DNA of 64,000 bases from Thiomicrorhabdus indica (GTDB lineage Bacteria > Pseudomonadota > Gammaproteobacteria > Thiomicrospirales > Thiomicrospiraceae): contig NZ_CP033040.1 of NCBI RefSeq assembly GCF_004293625.1, positions 868,001-932,000 of the forward strand. The letters run 5' to 3'. The translations under genes and the position numbers were made by a program. The notes below the pieces were generated by a model. The model saw only the letters and a list, made by a program, of their open reading frames with translations. It did no database searches and was not told the DNA's origin. Below, piece after piece: positions 1 through 7,961 of the stretch; the stretch's first letter is position 1; the number at the start of each line of letters is the position of its first letter.

Positions 1-185
1 ATTGGAGCGGTTGCTTTAGCCGATAAAGTCACTACATCTTCATCTGGCGGAGCAATGGACATTTTTTCTTGGCCGATTCCCACAAAGTACTTATTTACAT
101 CTGTGCCTTTTTCCTTGGCAAAAGTATCCAAGCCTAGGAAGTAGTCAGAGGTCGCAAAATGTAATAAATCAATGCCAACTTTCAT
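1..185 (-). CDS. mvaS: Hydroxymethylglutaryl-CoA synthase, N-terminal part (cut by window edge)
   Basis: HMG-CoA synthase condenses acetyl-CoA with acetoacetyl-CoA, the first committed step of the mevalonate route to isoprenoids. Only about 61 residues are visible. They begin MKVGIDLLHFATSDYFLGLD and include a DVNKYFVGIGQEKMSIAPP stretch, which matches the start of bacterial HMG-CoA synthases (a GID..G...P start, then a KY..GIGQ..M...P motif). The catalytic Cys region lies outside the window. It is the third gene of a minus-strand operon, 23 nt after fni, with ATG at 185. The two upstream genes are also mevalonate-pathway genes, which supports the call. Confidence 0.88.
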   Translation of the reverse strand, partial: MKVGIDLLHFATSDYFLGLDTFAKEKGTDVNKYFVGIGQEKMSIAPPDEDVVTLSAKATAP

Positions 186-208
186 AAATGTCATTATCTG
201 CGTATATG

Positions 209-1273
209 TTAATTACCGGCCGGTAAGAAGTCCGTTAAAATCAAATCTTGATTGCGTCTCAAACCTTGTAAATTTGCTTGACCAAGTAAGAATTGGGCAG
301 TGGTAAACTCTTGTTTTAACTGCAAAATTTTATCAATAGTCGCTTGCGTAGAGTCGCTAGCAGGCCCCAATAATGGCGCTGCGACCCCACAAAATTGGGC
401 GCCCATTATAACAGCTTTCGCCATTTCTATACCATTTCTGATGCCACCGCTGGCAATGAAGTTAGCACGGGACTGGTAGGCTTGTGAAATTCTTAGCGCT
501 TGGACGGTTGTCAGCCCCCAGTCTTGAAATAAGATTCCCAGATCATTTTCAGAACGGTGTGCTTCAATTCTGCTCCAAGAGGTGCCTCCTCGCCCGGCTA
601 AATCAAACCATTCAACGCCAGCTTGAATCCCTCGCTCAATATCCTGAGCACTCATACCACTGCCGACCTCTTTTAGGATAACAGGGACATCGAGTGCTTT
701 AACAAGCTGTGCGATTTTGTCAAAAAGTTGGCTGAAATTTCGGTCACCTTCAGGTTGAATGATTTCTTGAAGTGGGTTTAGGTGCAGATAAAGTGCGTCA
801 GCTTGAAGTGTATCAACGGCTTTTTGAATCAGCTCGTGGGTGACACCGTAATTTAATTGCACAGCGCCAATATTGGCAATCAGTGGTACATTGGGTGCAT
901 ATTGTCTTAGCTTGAAACTTTTGGCCGCCTTTGGGTTTTCCAGCATGGCTCTTTGAGAACCTACAGCCATAGGAATACGAGTCGCCTCTGCTGCTTCAGC
1001 TAAATGAATATTGATTTTTTCTAGATTGGTAGCGCCACCGCCTGTCATGGAAGAAATGAGCAGTGGAAAGCTCATTGAATAACCAAGCCACTCGCAAGAG
1101 GTGTCTATTTTGTCATAGTCAAGTTCTGGCAGTGCGCGGTGCATCAGTTGAATTTGATCGAAGCCAGATTGTTGGCGCTCGACTTTTGGATCTTCTTGCA
1201 CGGCTTGAATATGATCTTGCTTGCGCTGAGTAATCAATTCTCTTTCGGTTGAGTGGGTAGGCGTTCGACTCAT
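209..1273 (-). CDS. fni: Type 2 isopentenyl-diphosphate isomerase (FMN-dependent)
   Basis: Interconverts isopentenyl diphosphate and dimethylallyl diphosphate using FMN and NADPH in the cytoplasm. The protein has 354 residues, the usual family length. It shows the family motifs in order: SSMTGG near residue 75, MAVGSQR near 100, NIGAVQL near 135, a LHLNPLQE...PEGDRNF block near 165-180, ILKEVGSGMS near 200 and a glycine-rich phosphate-binding GGIRNG segment near 275. The ATG overlaps the stop codon of mvaA in an ATGA arrangement, so the two are probably translationally coupled. The last residues before the stop read LPAGN, encoded by one copy of the ACCGGCCGGT palindrome. Confidence 0.93.
   Translation of the reverse strand: MSRTPTHSTERELITQRKQDHIQAVQEDPKVERQQSGFDQIQLMHRALPELDYDKIDTSCEWLGYSMSFPLLISSMTGGGATNLEKINIHLAEAAEATRIPMAVGSQRAMLENPKAAKSFKLRQYAPNVPLIANIGAVQLNYGVTHELIQKAVDTLQADALYLHLNPLQEIIQPEGDRNFSQLFDKIAQLVKALDVPVILKEVGSGMSAQDIERGIQAGVEWFDLAGRGGTSWSRIEAHRSENDLGILFQDWGLTTVQALRISQAYQSRANFIASGGIRNGIEMAKAVIMGAQFCGVAAPLLGPASDSTQATIDKILQLKQEFTTAQFLLGQANLQGLRRNQDLILTDFLPAGN
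215..224. repeat. ACCGGCCGGT palindrome, copy in fni
   Basis: Exact copy 14 bases from the fni stop. It is read on the minus strand as PAG (LPAGN, then stop). Flanks are AT on both sides (TTACC...GGTAA). Confidence 0.95.
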
Positions 1274-2358
1274 TCTGCTTGTTCTGCCTGTTGCATTTGC
1301 TCCGAGGCTGCGCGTTCGAGTTTAATGTGCGCCTGCATCAATTCACCAGGATTGGTTTGCGCCGCCAGCAACGATAGCTCGCCACAAAATGCGGTAGCTC
1401 CGGCAATACAGGCTAGTCGCTGAGCGTTGACACCCGGTTCAACATTGGGATTACGACAGCCTAATAATTCCAAGTTTTCAAGTACAAAATCTAAGCCTTT
1501 ACCATTTCCAATCGTTCCTACAATTAGGTTGGGTAAAGTGGTTGAAAAATATAAGTCACCATCTGGGGTAACTTCTGCATGGTTAATCGCTTGAGAGCCT
1601 TCGACAATATTTGCAGCATCTTGACCTGTTGCAAGGTAAAACCCAAGGAGCATATTGGCTACATGTGCATTTGCTGTTCTTAATCCGCCTGACACAATAC
1701 TGCCAATCAAATCTTTTTTAATATGCAAATCAACTAAGGCTTGAGGAGTGGTTTTCAGAAAACGTTTGCAAAACTTGGCCGGAATCGTGCATTCACACAC
1801 TACATATTTTCCTCGTCCAAGAATTCCATTCACGGCAGAAACTTTTTTATCGGTGCAATAATTAGCGGAAATAGAGACATAGTCTAAGTCAGGGTAATTT
1901 TGCAAAATCCAAGGGATTAAGTTATCTGCGGCATTTGTCGCCATATTGTGACCGGAGGCATCGCCAGTTTTGAACTCTAAGCGAAGATAAATCAAGTTGC
2001 CGACAATTTGAAAGTGGGTGTCAATAAGCTTTGCAAAACGGCTGGATTGCGCGACAACTGCCTGCAAGTCGTCTTGTGAAGCTTGCAATTGAGCAATGCA
2101 CTTGGCAGCAATGCCAGCATTTGGCGCTTGTAACAGAATAGATCGAGTCATACGTTCATCAACAAGGGTGACACGAATCCCTCCTGAATGAGCAGCAACG
2201 CGAGCTCCGCGAGCGACTGAAGGCCAAAGTGGTGTTTCGTAAGTCGCCATCGGTACCATTAAGTCATCGACTTCGACATCGCCGATGAGTTTAAAAGGGC
2301 CAACGGCCTGCATAGGGATTTGCGCAAACGCTTGCGTGAAATTAGTCTCATTTTTCAT
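1270..2358 (-). CDS. mvaA: Hydroxymethylglutaryl-CoA reductase
   Basis: Reduces HMG-CoA to mevalonate. The four catalytic residues expected of HMG-CoA reductase can be placed: Glu in ATYETPLWPS, Lys in NYCTDKK, Asp in ATGQDAAN and His in MQAHIKLERA. A GDASGHNM motif replaces the common DAMGMNM, and GTIGNGKGL fills the place of GTVGGGT. These look to me more like the Legionella/Coxiella-type enzymes than Pseudomonas class II ones, but this is from memory. I chose ATG at 2358 (362 aa). The frame stays open upstream to 2433, but a TATAAT-like hexamer on the minus strand just upstream of 2358 argues against the longer start. First gene of the operon with fni and mvaS. Confidence 0.9.
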   Translation of the reverse strand: MKNETNFTQAFAQIPMQAVGPFKLIGDVEVDDLMVPMATYETPLWPSVARGARVAAHSGGIRVTLVDERMTRSILLQAPNAGIAAKCIAQLQASQDDLQAVVAQSSRFAKLIDTHFQIVGNLIYLRLEFKTGDASGHNMATNAADNLIPWILQNYPDLDYVSISANYCTDKKVSAVNGILGRGKYVVCECTIPAKFCKRFLKTTPQALVDLHIKKDLIGSIVSGGLRTANAHVANMLLGFYLATGQDAANIVEGSQAINHAEVTPDGDLYFSTTLPNLIVGTIGNGKGLDFVLENLELLGCRNPNVEPGVNAQRLACIAGATAFCGELSLLAAQTNPGELMQAHIKLERAASEQMQQAEQAE

Positions 2359-2591
2359 AGGCGGTATTATAAAAGTTGACCTATTAAATGTGTATGAAAA
2401 GTGTAAATTTTTGAGTTGTGTTAATCGCTTCAAGTCGAAGAGAGTCGCTGTGGGGAGACTTTGTTAAGTTTACTTTGATCAATAAGTGTTCAAGTTTGAT
2501 AGACTAGCTGTTTTTTAAATTAATGCGTTTTAACGCAGTTTAACTCGTCTATTCTGAACAATATAAATAGTCGACTAAATAGGAGAAGTTC

Positions 2592-2870
2592 ATGGCACTT
2601 GCAACAGCACGTCACATTTTGGTTGAAACAGAAGAGCAGTGTTTGGCTCTTAAGCAGCAAATCTCGGAGGGTGCTGATTTTGCAGAATTGGCAAAAGCAC
2701 ATTCTCAATGTCCGTCTGGTCAACAGGGTGGAGATTTAGGCCAATTTGGTCCAGGAATGATGGTTCCAGAGTTTGATAAAGTAGTTTTTAGCGCTGAAGT
2801 TGGCTCGGTTGAGGGGCCTGTGAAAACGATGTTTGGTTATCACTTATTGCAAGTGACTGATCGAAGTTAG
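2592..2870 (+). CDS. ppiC: Parvulin-type peptidyl-prolyl isomerase (PpiC-like, stand-alone)
   Basis: A 92-residue single-domain parvulin that isomerises peptidyl-proline bonds. It begins MALATARHILVETEEQC and contains the family blocks ARHILV, FAELAKAHSQCPSG, GGDLGQFGPGMMVPEF and FGYHLLQV. There is no signal peptide, so it is cytoplasmic, as for E. coli PpiC. An AGGAG ribosome-binding site at about 2581-2586 sits well before the ATG. It is divergent from mvaA and followed by a hairpin made of two facing palindromes. Confidence 0.93.
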   Translation: MALATARHILVETEEQCLALKQQISEGADFAELAKAHSQCPSGQQGGDLGQFGPGMMVPEFDKVVFSAEVGSVEGPVKTMFGYHLLQVTDRS

Positions 2871-2914
2871 TCGATGATTTAAAGATTTAAAACCTGTTGG
2901 GTGTTTTGGATCTT

Positions 2915-2960
2915 TACCGGCCGGTGAAAACTGTTTACTGTCAATTTTCACCGGCCGGTA
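2915..2960. terminator. Bidirectional hairpin made of two facing ACCGGCCGGT palindromes
   Basis: The 16-nt arm at 2915-2930 is the exact reverse complement of 2945-2960, with a 14-nt loop. Each arm carries one exact palindrome (2916-2925 and 2950-2959) plus its GAAAA tail. It lies between convergent ppiC and the SYLF gene, the right place to stop transcription from both sides. The T-run after it is weak, so terminator activity is inferred. Confidence 0.75.
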
Positions 2961-2997
2961 TATTTAATGTATTGTAAAACCTGATTAAAGTTAGACG

Positions 2998-3645
2998 TTA
3001 ATAGCCAGGTTTAAAGTTATATTTAGCCCCACTTAAGCTTGCTTCGTACATAAGTCCCGCTTTGGCTAAATTGAAAACAGCCATCCCTTTGTAATATTGC
3101 CCATCTGCTGCCACATAGCTCTGCCCAGCGTTTGCTGTTGCCGAAGTTCCTTTGGTGGATGCTTCACCAGAAACCCCAGCGGTAATTACAATCGCTGACG
3201 CTTGAGCGCCAAATTCAAAACTCCCGCTGGTGAATTCGTCATAAGCTCGTTGGTCTTGGAAAAAGATAATTTGACTGAAGGCTTGACCACCAAACTGAAA
3301 ACCAATCGAACCTTGGAACATTTCCGTCATACCGGTGTATTGTCCTTGTTCATAAACACGGCCTTGTCCATAAGCTCCGCCAATCACAAAACCGGCTTTA
3401 CCAATGGTTGGAAATATTGCATAACCGTAGGCATGATCAAAAAACGCTGCAGATTGTGCTGAGTTTTTGAAGCTGCGAATGGTGTTATCGTAGTCAATAT
3501 CGGTGGTAGCTTCCGTCATTTGTGGTTCAGAATCGATTGAAATCATTTCGTCAGCAAAGCTTTGAGACGAAAATCCAGATATCAGCAAGGCACCTAATAG
3601 TGGGATAATGGATTTTTTAATCGATGTTCTTTTCAAAGCGTTCAT
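2998..3645 (-). CDS. Secreted SYLF-domain (YSC84-like) lipid-binding protein
   Basis: A 215-residue exported protein. Residues 1-31 form a signal peptide (basic start, hydrophobic LLGALLISGFSSQ core, cleavage after SFA). The rest fits the SYLF/DUF500 family: FFDHAYGYAIFPTIGKAGFVIGG, a YEQGQYTGMTEMFQGSIGFQFGGQ block and a C-terminal YKGMAVFNLAKAGLMYEASLSGAKYNF block. In eukaryotes this domain binds phosphoinositides; in bacteria its role is not settled, and envelope or outer-membrane association is likely. Monocistronic, divergent from ggt. Confidence 0.85.
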   Translation of the reverse strand: MNALKRTSIKKSIIPLLGALLISGFSSQSFADEMISIDSEPQMTEATTDIDYDNTIRSFKNSAQSAAFFDHAYGYAIFPTIGKAGFVIGGAYGQGRVYEQGQYTGMTEMFQGSIGFQFGGQAFSQIIFFQDQRAYDEFTSGSFEFGAQASAIVITAGVSGEASTKGTSATANAGQSYVAADGQYYKGMAVFNLAKAGLMYEASLSGAKYNFKPGY

Positions 3646-3835
3646 TGCATTTTCCTTTGTTAATCCGTGTTACTCGCAAGCATAAGCAAAGTTTTATAAA
3701 CTTTTGCTTGAAAATCTTTACCTGAGCAATTTGTTTCCGTTATTGTAATCAGATTCAAATGACATTTGCAGTCGTTTTCACTGCAGATCATTGAGACATA
3801 TTTAGTCTAAATCTATTAAACATAGGTGTTCTTCT

Positions 3836-5857
3836 ATGACTTGGCGAGTCGACAAGTATCTTCAACCTTCGATAAATTATCGTGCATTCTCTCTCAAGAC
3901 ATTCAGAAATTTGTATACCACTGACAAGTTGAGACTGATAACCAAGAAAACGTTCTGTTTGATGATGTGGGTGATGACGGCAAGTTTAGTTTTTGCGCCG
4001 CATCAAACCTTTGCTCAAGATTTGGCAACAGTGCCACAAACAAGTGTTTCTAACACCCAAAAGAGTGTTCAGAGTCAGTCCGAATTGAGTCAATCGCTTG
4101 TCACCGCGCAATCAGATTCAGTCAAGATTGATTCAAGGCTTAAGCAATCTATGGCGGCTGTGGCTATGCCGGATAAATACAGTGCAAATGCGGCAAAACA
4201 AGTTTTGCAATCGGGCGGTAATGCCGTTGATGCAGCGATTGCCGCTGCGTTTGTGTTGGCGGTGACTTATCCTGAGGCTGGTAATATTGGCGGTGGCGGT
4301 TTTATGACACTTGTTTTGCCAAGTCTTTCTCCAAAAAATTTGAAACAGGACAACGAGAAAATACAGACTGCGCAACTGACTCAACAAGCTGGCAATCGCT
4401 ATTTTTTGGATTATCGAGAAATGGCGCCTCAAGCGGCATTTAAAGATTTGTATTTAGATAGACAGGGGGAAGTGGTCGCTTATCAGTCATTGATTGGTTA
4501 CCAAGCATCGGGTGTTCCGGGAACCGTTATGGGAATGTGGCAGGTGCATCAGCAATTTGCTTCTCTGCCATGGGAAACGTTATTGCAGCCTGCAATCCGT
4601 TTGGCAGAGCAAGGGTTTGCAATGCCAGAATCGATGTTTAAAACCGCGCAATGGTTTGAGAACTGGATTCAGCAAAATGCACCGGCCGGTGAAAAATCGA
4701 AGTTAAACTTTCAGCGCTTTTTGCAGAACCGTAAGGCAGGTGAGCTGTTTATTCAACCGGAATTAGCGGAAACTCTGCAACGGATTGCAAAGAATGGCGC
4801 AAAAGAATTTTATTTCGGTGAAACGGCCAAACAACTGGTTGAGCAGGTTCAGAAGCATAAGGGATTAATTACTTCAAAAGATTTAGCCGGCTACCGAGCG
4901 AAATGGCGACAACCGATTGTGGGAGAGTGGTTTGGTAAAACCATTGTGTCGGCACCTCCTCCAAGTTCTGGTGGTATTGCTCTGGTACAGTTGCTCAAGT
5001 TGTATGAGATTTTAAAACCAAAGTATATTGAGCAGTTGGAGCAGGCCAAAAAAGAGGGCGTTCCTGAGTCGGTTGTCAGGGCGCATTTTTATGCTGAACT
5101 CAGCAAACGCGTCTATGCCGATCGTGCGCACTATTTAGGTGACCCTGATTTTGTCGAGGTGCCTAGTCAAAAACTGATGGGCTTAGACTATTTACAAACG
5201 CGTGCAAAGAGTGTGCGGTTGGATGAAATTTCTGACACTGAATCCATTAAGCCGGGTATTGTCGAGTCGCCCGAAACAACGCATTTCTCTATTATTGATG
5301 CGCAGGGCAATGCCGTTTCTAATACTTATACCTTGAACATGCCATTTGGAAATGGTGTATTCATTGAGAAAGCTGGCTTTTTAATGAATAACGAAATGGA
5401 TGATTTCTCAATAAAACCTGGCGTTGCCAATGTGTTTGGCGTGGTAGGCGCAAGTGCGAATGCGATAGCGCCGGAAAAACGGATGCTGTCATCCATGACT
5501 CCGACGGTTGTTACTCAAGGAGAATCTGTAGAAATGGTTTTGGGAACACCAGGTGGCTCGACTATTATTACCTCTATTTTCCAAACGCTTATCAATGTGT
5601 ATGAACGTCAAATGACGTCAAAGCAGGCGATTGATGCGCCTCGTGTCCATCATCAACTGCTGCCTAAAAATCAAATTGCTTTTCACCCTGAGCTTTCTGT
5701 TGAAACCCAAGAGGGGTTAGAACTGATGGGGTATCATTTGAAGCGCAATAATTATTTGGGAGATGTTCAGGTGATTACAAAATTTTCAGAGAAAATTGAA
5801 GCGGCCGCTGATATGCGGGGACGGGGTGTTGCAGACGTGTTTACCATTTCTAAATAA
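3836..5857 (+). CDS. ggt: Gamma-glutamyltransferase proenzyme
   Basis: Periplasmic enzyme that cleaves or transfers the gamma-glutamyl group of glutathione; the precursor self-cleaves into two subunits. The N-terminal domain has NAVDAAIAAAF and the GGGGFM motif. The nucleophile should be Thr481, first residue of a TTHFSIIDAQGNAVSNTYTLN block, followed by MNNEMDDF, LSSMTPT and GTPGGSTII. These match the E. coli small-subunit order. The first ATG gives a long N-terminus before the hydrophobic stretch (residues about 40-58, ending FAQD). A TTG at 3929 would give a more ordinary signal peptide, so the start is uncertain. One palindrome in the large-subunit part encodes PAG. dgkA follows after 18 nt. 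Confidence 0.93.
   Translation: MTWRVDKYLQPSINYRAFSLKTFRNLYTTDKLRLITKKTFCLMMWVMTASLVFAPHQTFAQDLATVPQTSVSNTQKSVQSQSELSQSLVTAQSDSVKIDSRLKQSMAAVAMPDKYSANAAKQVLQSGGNAVDAAIAAAFVLAVTYPEAGNIGGGGFMTLVLPSLSPKNLKQDNEKIQTAQLTQQAGNRYFLDYREMAPQAAFKDLYLDRQGEVVAYQSLIGYQASGVPGTVMGMWQVHQQFASLPWETLLQPAIRLAEQGFAMPESMFKTAQWFENWIQQNAPAGEKSKLNFQRFLQNRKAGELFIQPELAETLQRIAKNGAKEFYFGETAKQLVEQVQKHKGLITSKDLAGYRAKWRQPIVGEWFGKTIVSAPPPSSGGIALVQLLKLYEILKPKYIEQLEQAKKEGVPESVVRAHFYAELSKRVYADRAHYLGDPDFVEVPSQKLMGLDYLQTRAKSVRLDEISDTESIKPGIVESPETTHFSIIDAQGNAVSNTYTLNMPFGNGVFIEKAGFLMNNEMDDFSIKPGVANVFGVVGASANAIAPEKRMLSSMTPTVVTQGESVEMVLGTPGGSTIITSIFQTLINVYERQMTSKQAIDAPRVHHQLLPKNQIAFHPELSVETQEGLELMGYHLKRNNYLGDVQVITKFSEKIEAAADMRGRGVADVFTISK
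4681..4690. repeat. ACCGGCCGGT palindrome, copy in ggt
   Basis: Exact copy, read as PAG (NAPAGEK) and followed by GAAAA on the plus strand. Confidence 0.95.
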
Positions 5858-5875
5858 AGCAGAGAGTTGTATTCA

Positions 5876-6247
5876 ATGAAATCGCCCCATACTGGATTTA
5901 AACGAGTAATTTATGCCGCCAGATATTCATGGAAAGGCTTTAAGTCGACTTGGAAACATGAAGCCGCGTTTCGTCAAGAGGTTTGGTTATTTGCCCTGTT
6001 ATTGCCTGTGGCTTTTTGGCTGAGTGAGACTTTATTGGAGTGGATTGCGCTGATCGCAGTTTTGCTCTTGGTCATGGTGGTAGAGTTACTAAACTCGGCT
6101 GTGGAAAGTGTAGTGGATCGAGTGGGTTCGGATTTCCATAAGCTTTCCGGGCGAGCCAAAGATCAAGGCTCTGCTGCGGTTCTTATCTCATTTGTGATTG
6201 CGTTTATGGTTTGGGGTGGTATGTTGTTCAATAAACTGTTTGCGTGA
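5876..6247 (+). CDS. dgkA: Diacylglycerol kinase
   Basis: Small inner-membrane enzyme that phosphorylates diacylglycerol released during membrane-derived glucan or lipopolysaccharide synthesis. It has 123 residues from the ATG at 5876; a TTG nine bases upstream also fits the frame but is a poorer start. Family signatures are present: AFRQE near residue 30, then ELLNSAVESVVDRVGSDFHKLSGRAKDQGSAAV with the catalytic Glu. Three membrane segments can be drawn (about residues 32-48, 52-70, 98-118). Probably co-transcribed with ggt. Confidence 0.93.
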   Translation: MKSPHTGFKRVIYAARYSWKGFKSTWKHEAAFRQEVWLFALLLPVAFWLSETLLEWIALIAVLLLVMVVELLNSAVESVVDRVGSDFHKLSGRAKDQGSAAVLISFVIAFMVWGGMLFNKLFA

Positions 6248-6454
6248 CAAAAAGGTTTTGAATAAAGGCGTTTTATCGGTGTTTTTATTGATATAAATTG
6301 ATATAGATTAATTTTTATATGGCAAACTGCTGACTTTTATCCTTACCGAGCTGTCTATAATAGTTGAGTTGGATTGTTGCAAATCCATCGATTTCCAATG
6401 AGATTAATCATTGTGTTTGAAAGATAGAAAAATATATATTTTTGGAGTTTACTC

Positions 6455-6877
6455 ATGTCGGAACCTATTTCAGAACAAACTACACCCCCCTCACAAAATT
6501 CAACGCCTTCAGTTGCTGAAAAGCCGCAAGCGAATAACTTAGTCGAAGCGAATGTGTCGTCAGCAAAGATTAATTACATTCTCTATTTGGTCGGTTTAGT
6601 GATTGGGCTGACGGCGCTTGTGGGGGTTATCTTTGCCTATGTTAAACGAAGTGAGGAAAATCCTGATTGGTTAAACGCGCATTATAGTTTTCAAATCAGA
6701 ACCTTCTGGTATGGTTTGGCCTATTTAATTGTCGGTTCTTTGCTATCAGTGATTATTGTCGGTTGGTTGGTGATTCTTTTCTGGATTATTTGGCTGGTTG
6801 TCCGTTGTGTGAAAGGGATGTCTGCACTGGATGCTCAGCGTCCGATTGAAGGTGGCTTTTTCTCTTTTGGGAATTAA
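6455..6877 (+). CDS. DUF4870-like small membrane protein
   Basis: A 140-residue protein with a polar, Ser/Thr/Pro-rich N-terminus (1-45) and three hydrophobic stretches near 46-64, 88-106 and 104-116. The sequence YVKRSEENPDWLNAHYSFQIRTFWYG, followed by an RCVKGMSALDAQRPI tail, is typical of the DUF4870/Tic20-like family, whose function is unknown. The ribosome-binding site is a GGAG at about 6444. It stands alone in 200 bp of AT-rich upstream sequence and is followed by a palindrome-pair hairpin. Confidence 0.72.
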   Translation: MSEPISEQTTPPSQNSTPSVAEKPQANNLVEANVSSAKINYILYLVGLVIGLTALVGVIFAYVKRSEENPDWLNAHYSFQIRTFWYGLAYLIVGSLLSVIIVGWLVILFWIIWLVVRCVKGMSALDAQRPIEGGFFSFGN

Positions 6878-6907
6878 GTTAGAGACTTTTTTTCTAAGGT
6901 GAATCCA

Positions 6908-6922
6908 TTAGAGGTTCCCTAA
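6908..6922. repeat. Dispersed TTAGAGGTTCCCTAA element, copy 1
   Basis: A 15-nt word found three times in the window, each time just downstream of a gene 3' end (here, at 16399 and, with a small change, at 18119). This copy lacks the upstream complementary half seen at 18103, so it may be a decayed hairpin. Confidence 0.6.
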
Positions 6923-6924
6923 AT

Positions 6925-6961
6925 AACCGGCCGGTAAAGATCATTAATTTACCGGCCGGTT
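6925..6961. terminator. Bidirectional hairpin made of two facing ACCGGCCGGT palindromes
   Basis: Arms 6925-6938 and 6948-6961 are exact reverse complements (14 bp) with a 9-nt loop. Palindromes lie at 6926-6935 and 6951-6960. It lies between the convergent DUF4870 and exonuclease genes, so it can serve both. Confidence 0.75.
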
Positions 6962-6990
6962 GTGTTTTGGCTCTTTGATCACACGTTTGG

Positions 6991-7887
6991 TTATTGAGCT
7001 CGTACTGAAAAGCTGTCGTTGGCATTGAGTTTAACGACTGTTGGATTAGGCGTTGAATTTGCTGCTAACCAAACCGTTTCTTCTTCCAAGCGTTGCTCAT
7101 CCATCATTTTTTGCCAAACTCTGGCGTCCGCATTCCAGCGATAACCGCGTTTACGTAGCTCGTCTTTGACATCAAATGGCGCGCCTGTGGCTTTGACAAT
7201 GATTTTACTTTGACGAACTGCTTGTAATAAAAAGTTTAAGGCTGGTTGTTGATTAGAACCAATTTCTAGTGAAAGCAATTGTGAAAGCGCCTGAACATCA
7301 TCGAGCGCTCGGTGAGCATCATAAAAGAATTGTCCAATTTTCCAGCACAAGAACTCTTGACTGCGAGAACCCACATCGGTCAGTGCTTGCCAGTCAATTT
7401 GTTGCACCGAACAACCCCATATTTTGTCCACAAATAGCGGTTCATAACGTTCCAATACCGGCCGGTCAAATCCAGCATTATGGGCCACACAAAGTGTGAC
7501 ATCCGCTAAATCTGTTTGCACTTCGTGCCAAGGAATTTGGTGTCCTTCGACATCTGTAAATGTTAATCCTGTCACTTGGGTCACTTCCGCTGTAATTTCA
7601 CCCTCAGGTTCATTTAAAAAGTTCTTGGCGGCTAGAACCTTATAAAGCTTTCCTTGTGAGTCAAATTCGATGATTTGGTAGCCTAGTTCAATGATTTCAC
7701 AATTTTGTGTGTCTAAACCAGTGGTCTCGGTATCGATAATACAAACTTTATGGACTTTTCCTGTCGCCGGAGCGGTTTGATAGGCTTTGGTCGGTTTAAG
7801 GCGACGTAAAACTTGAAAGTCATTGGATTGGTCTAGTGCTTCTAGACAGCTTGAGAGTTCATTCGGTTGCAGTTCAGCGGTTGACAT
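6991..7887 (-). CDS. DnaQ-like 3'-5' exonuclease (DEDDh) with C-terminal extension
   Basis: An exonuclease of the proofreading superfamily. ExoI is IIDTETTGLD, ExoII is VAHNAGFDRP and ExoIII is HRALDDVQAL, giving the full D-E-D-H-D set. After the nuclease domain comes a segment with APFDVKDELRKRGYRWNADARVWQK, found in stand-alone members of the superfamily and perhaps a nucleic-acid-binding add-on. It is not the replicative epsilon subunit, judging by length (298 aa) and this tail. I chose ATG at 7887, which has a GGGA ribosome-binding site; a TTG at 7917 also keeps the frame. The FDRP motif is written with one copy of the palindrome. Confidence 0.85.
   Translation of the reverse strand: MSTAELQPNELSSCLEALDQSNDFQVLRRLKPTKAYQTAPATGKVHKVCIIDTETTGLDTQNCEIIELGYQIIEFDSQGKLYKVLAAKNFLNEPEGEITAEVTQVTGLTFTDVEGHQIPWHEVQTDLADVTLCVAHNAGFDRPVLERYEPLFVDKIWGCSVQQIDWQALTDVGSRSQEFLCWKIGQFFYDAHRALDDVQALSQLLSLEIGSNQQPALNFLLQAVRQSKIIVKATGAPFDVKDELRKRGYRWNADARVWQKMMDEQRLEEETVWLAANSTPNPTVVKLNANDSFSVRAQ
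7457..7466. repeat. ACCGGCCGGT palindrome, copy in exonuclease gene
   Basis: Exact copy read on the minus strand as RPV (FDRPVLE). It overlaps the conserved ExoII motif, so a catalytic motif is spelled with the element. Confidence 0.95.
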
Positions 7888-7961
7888 AAGCGTTTCCCGT
7901 TTGAGTTGAGGACACAAAAATTATGGGCGCAGTGTATCAAAATTGGTTCATCTTGAAATGA

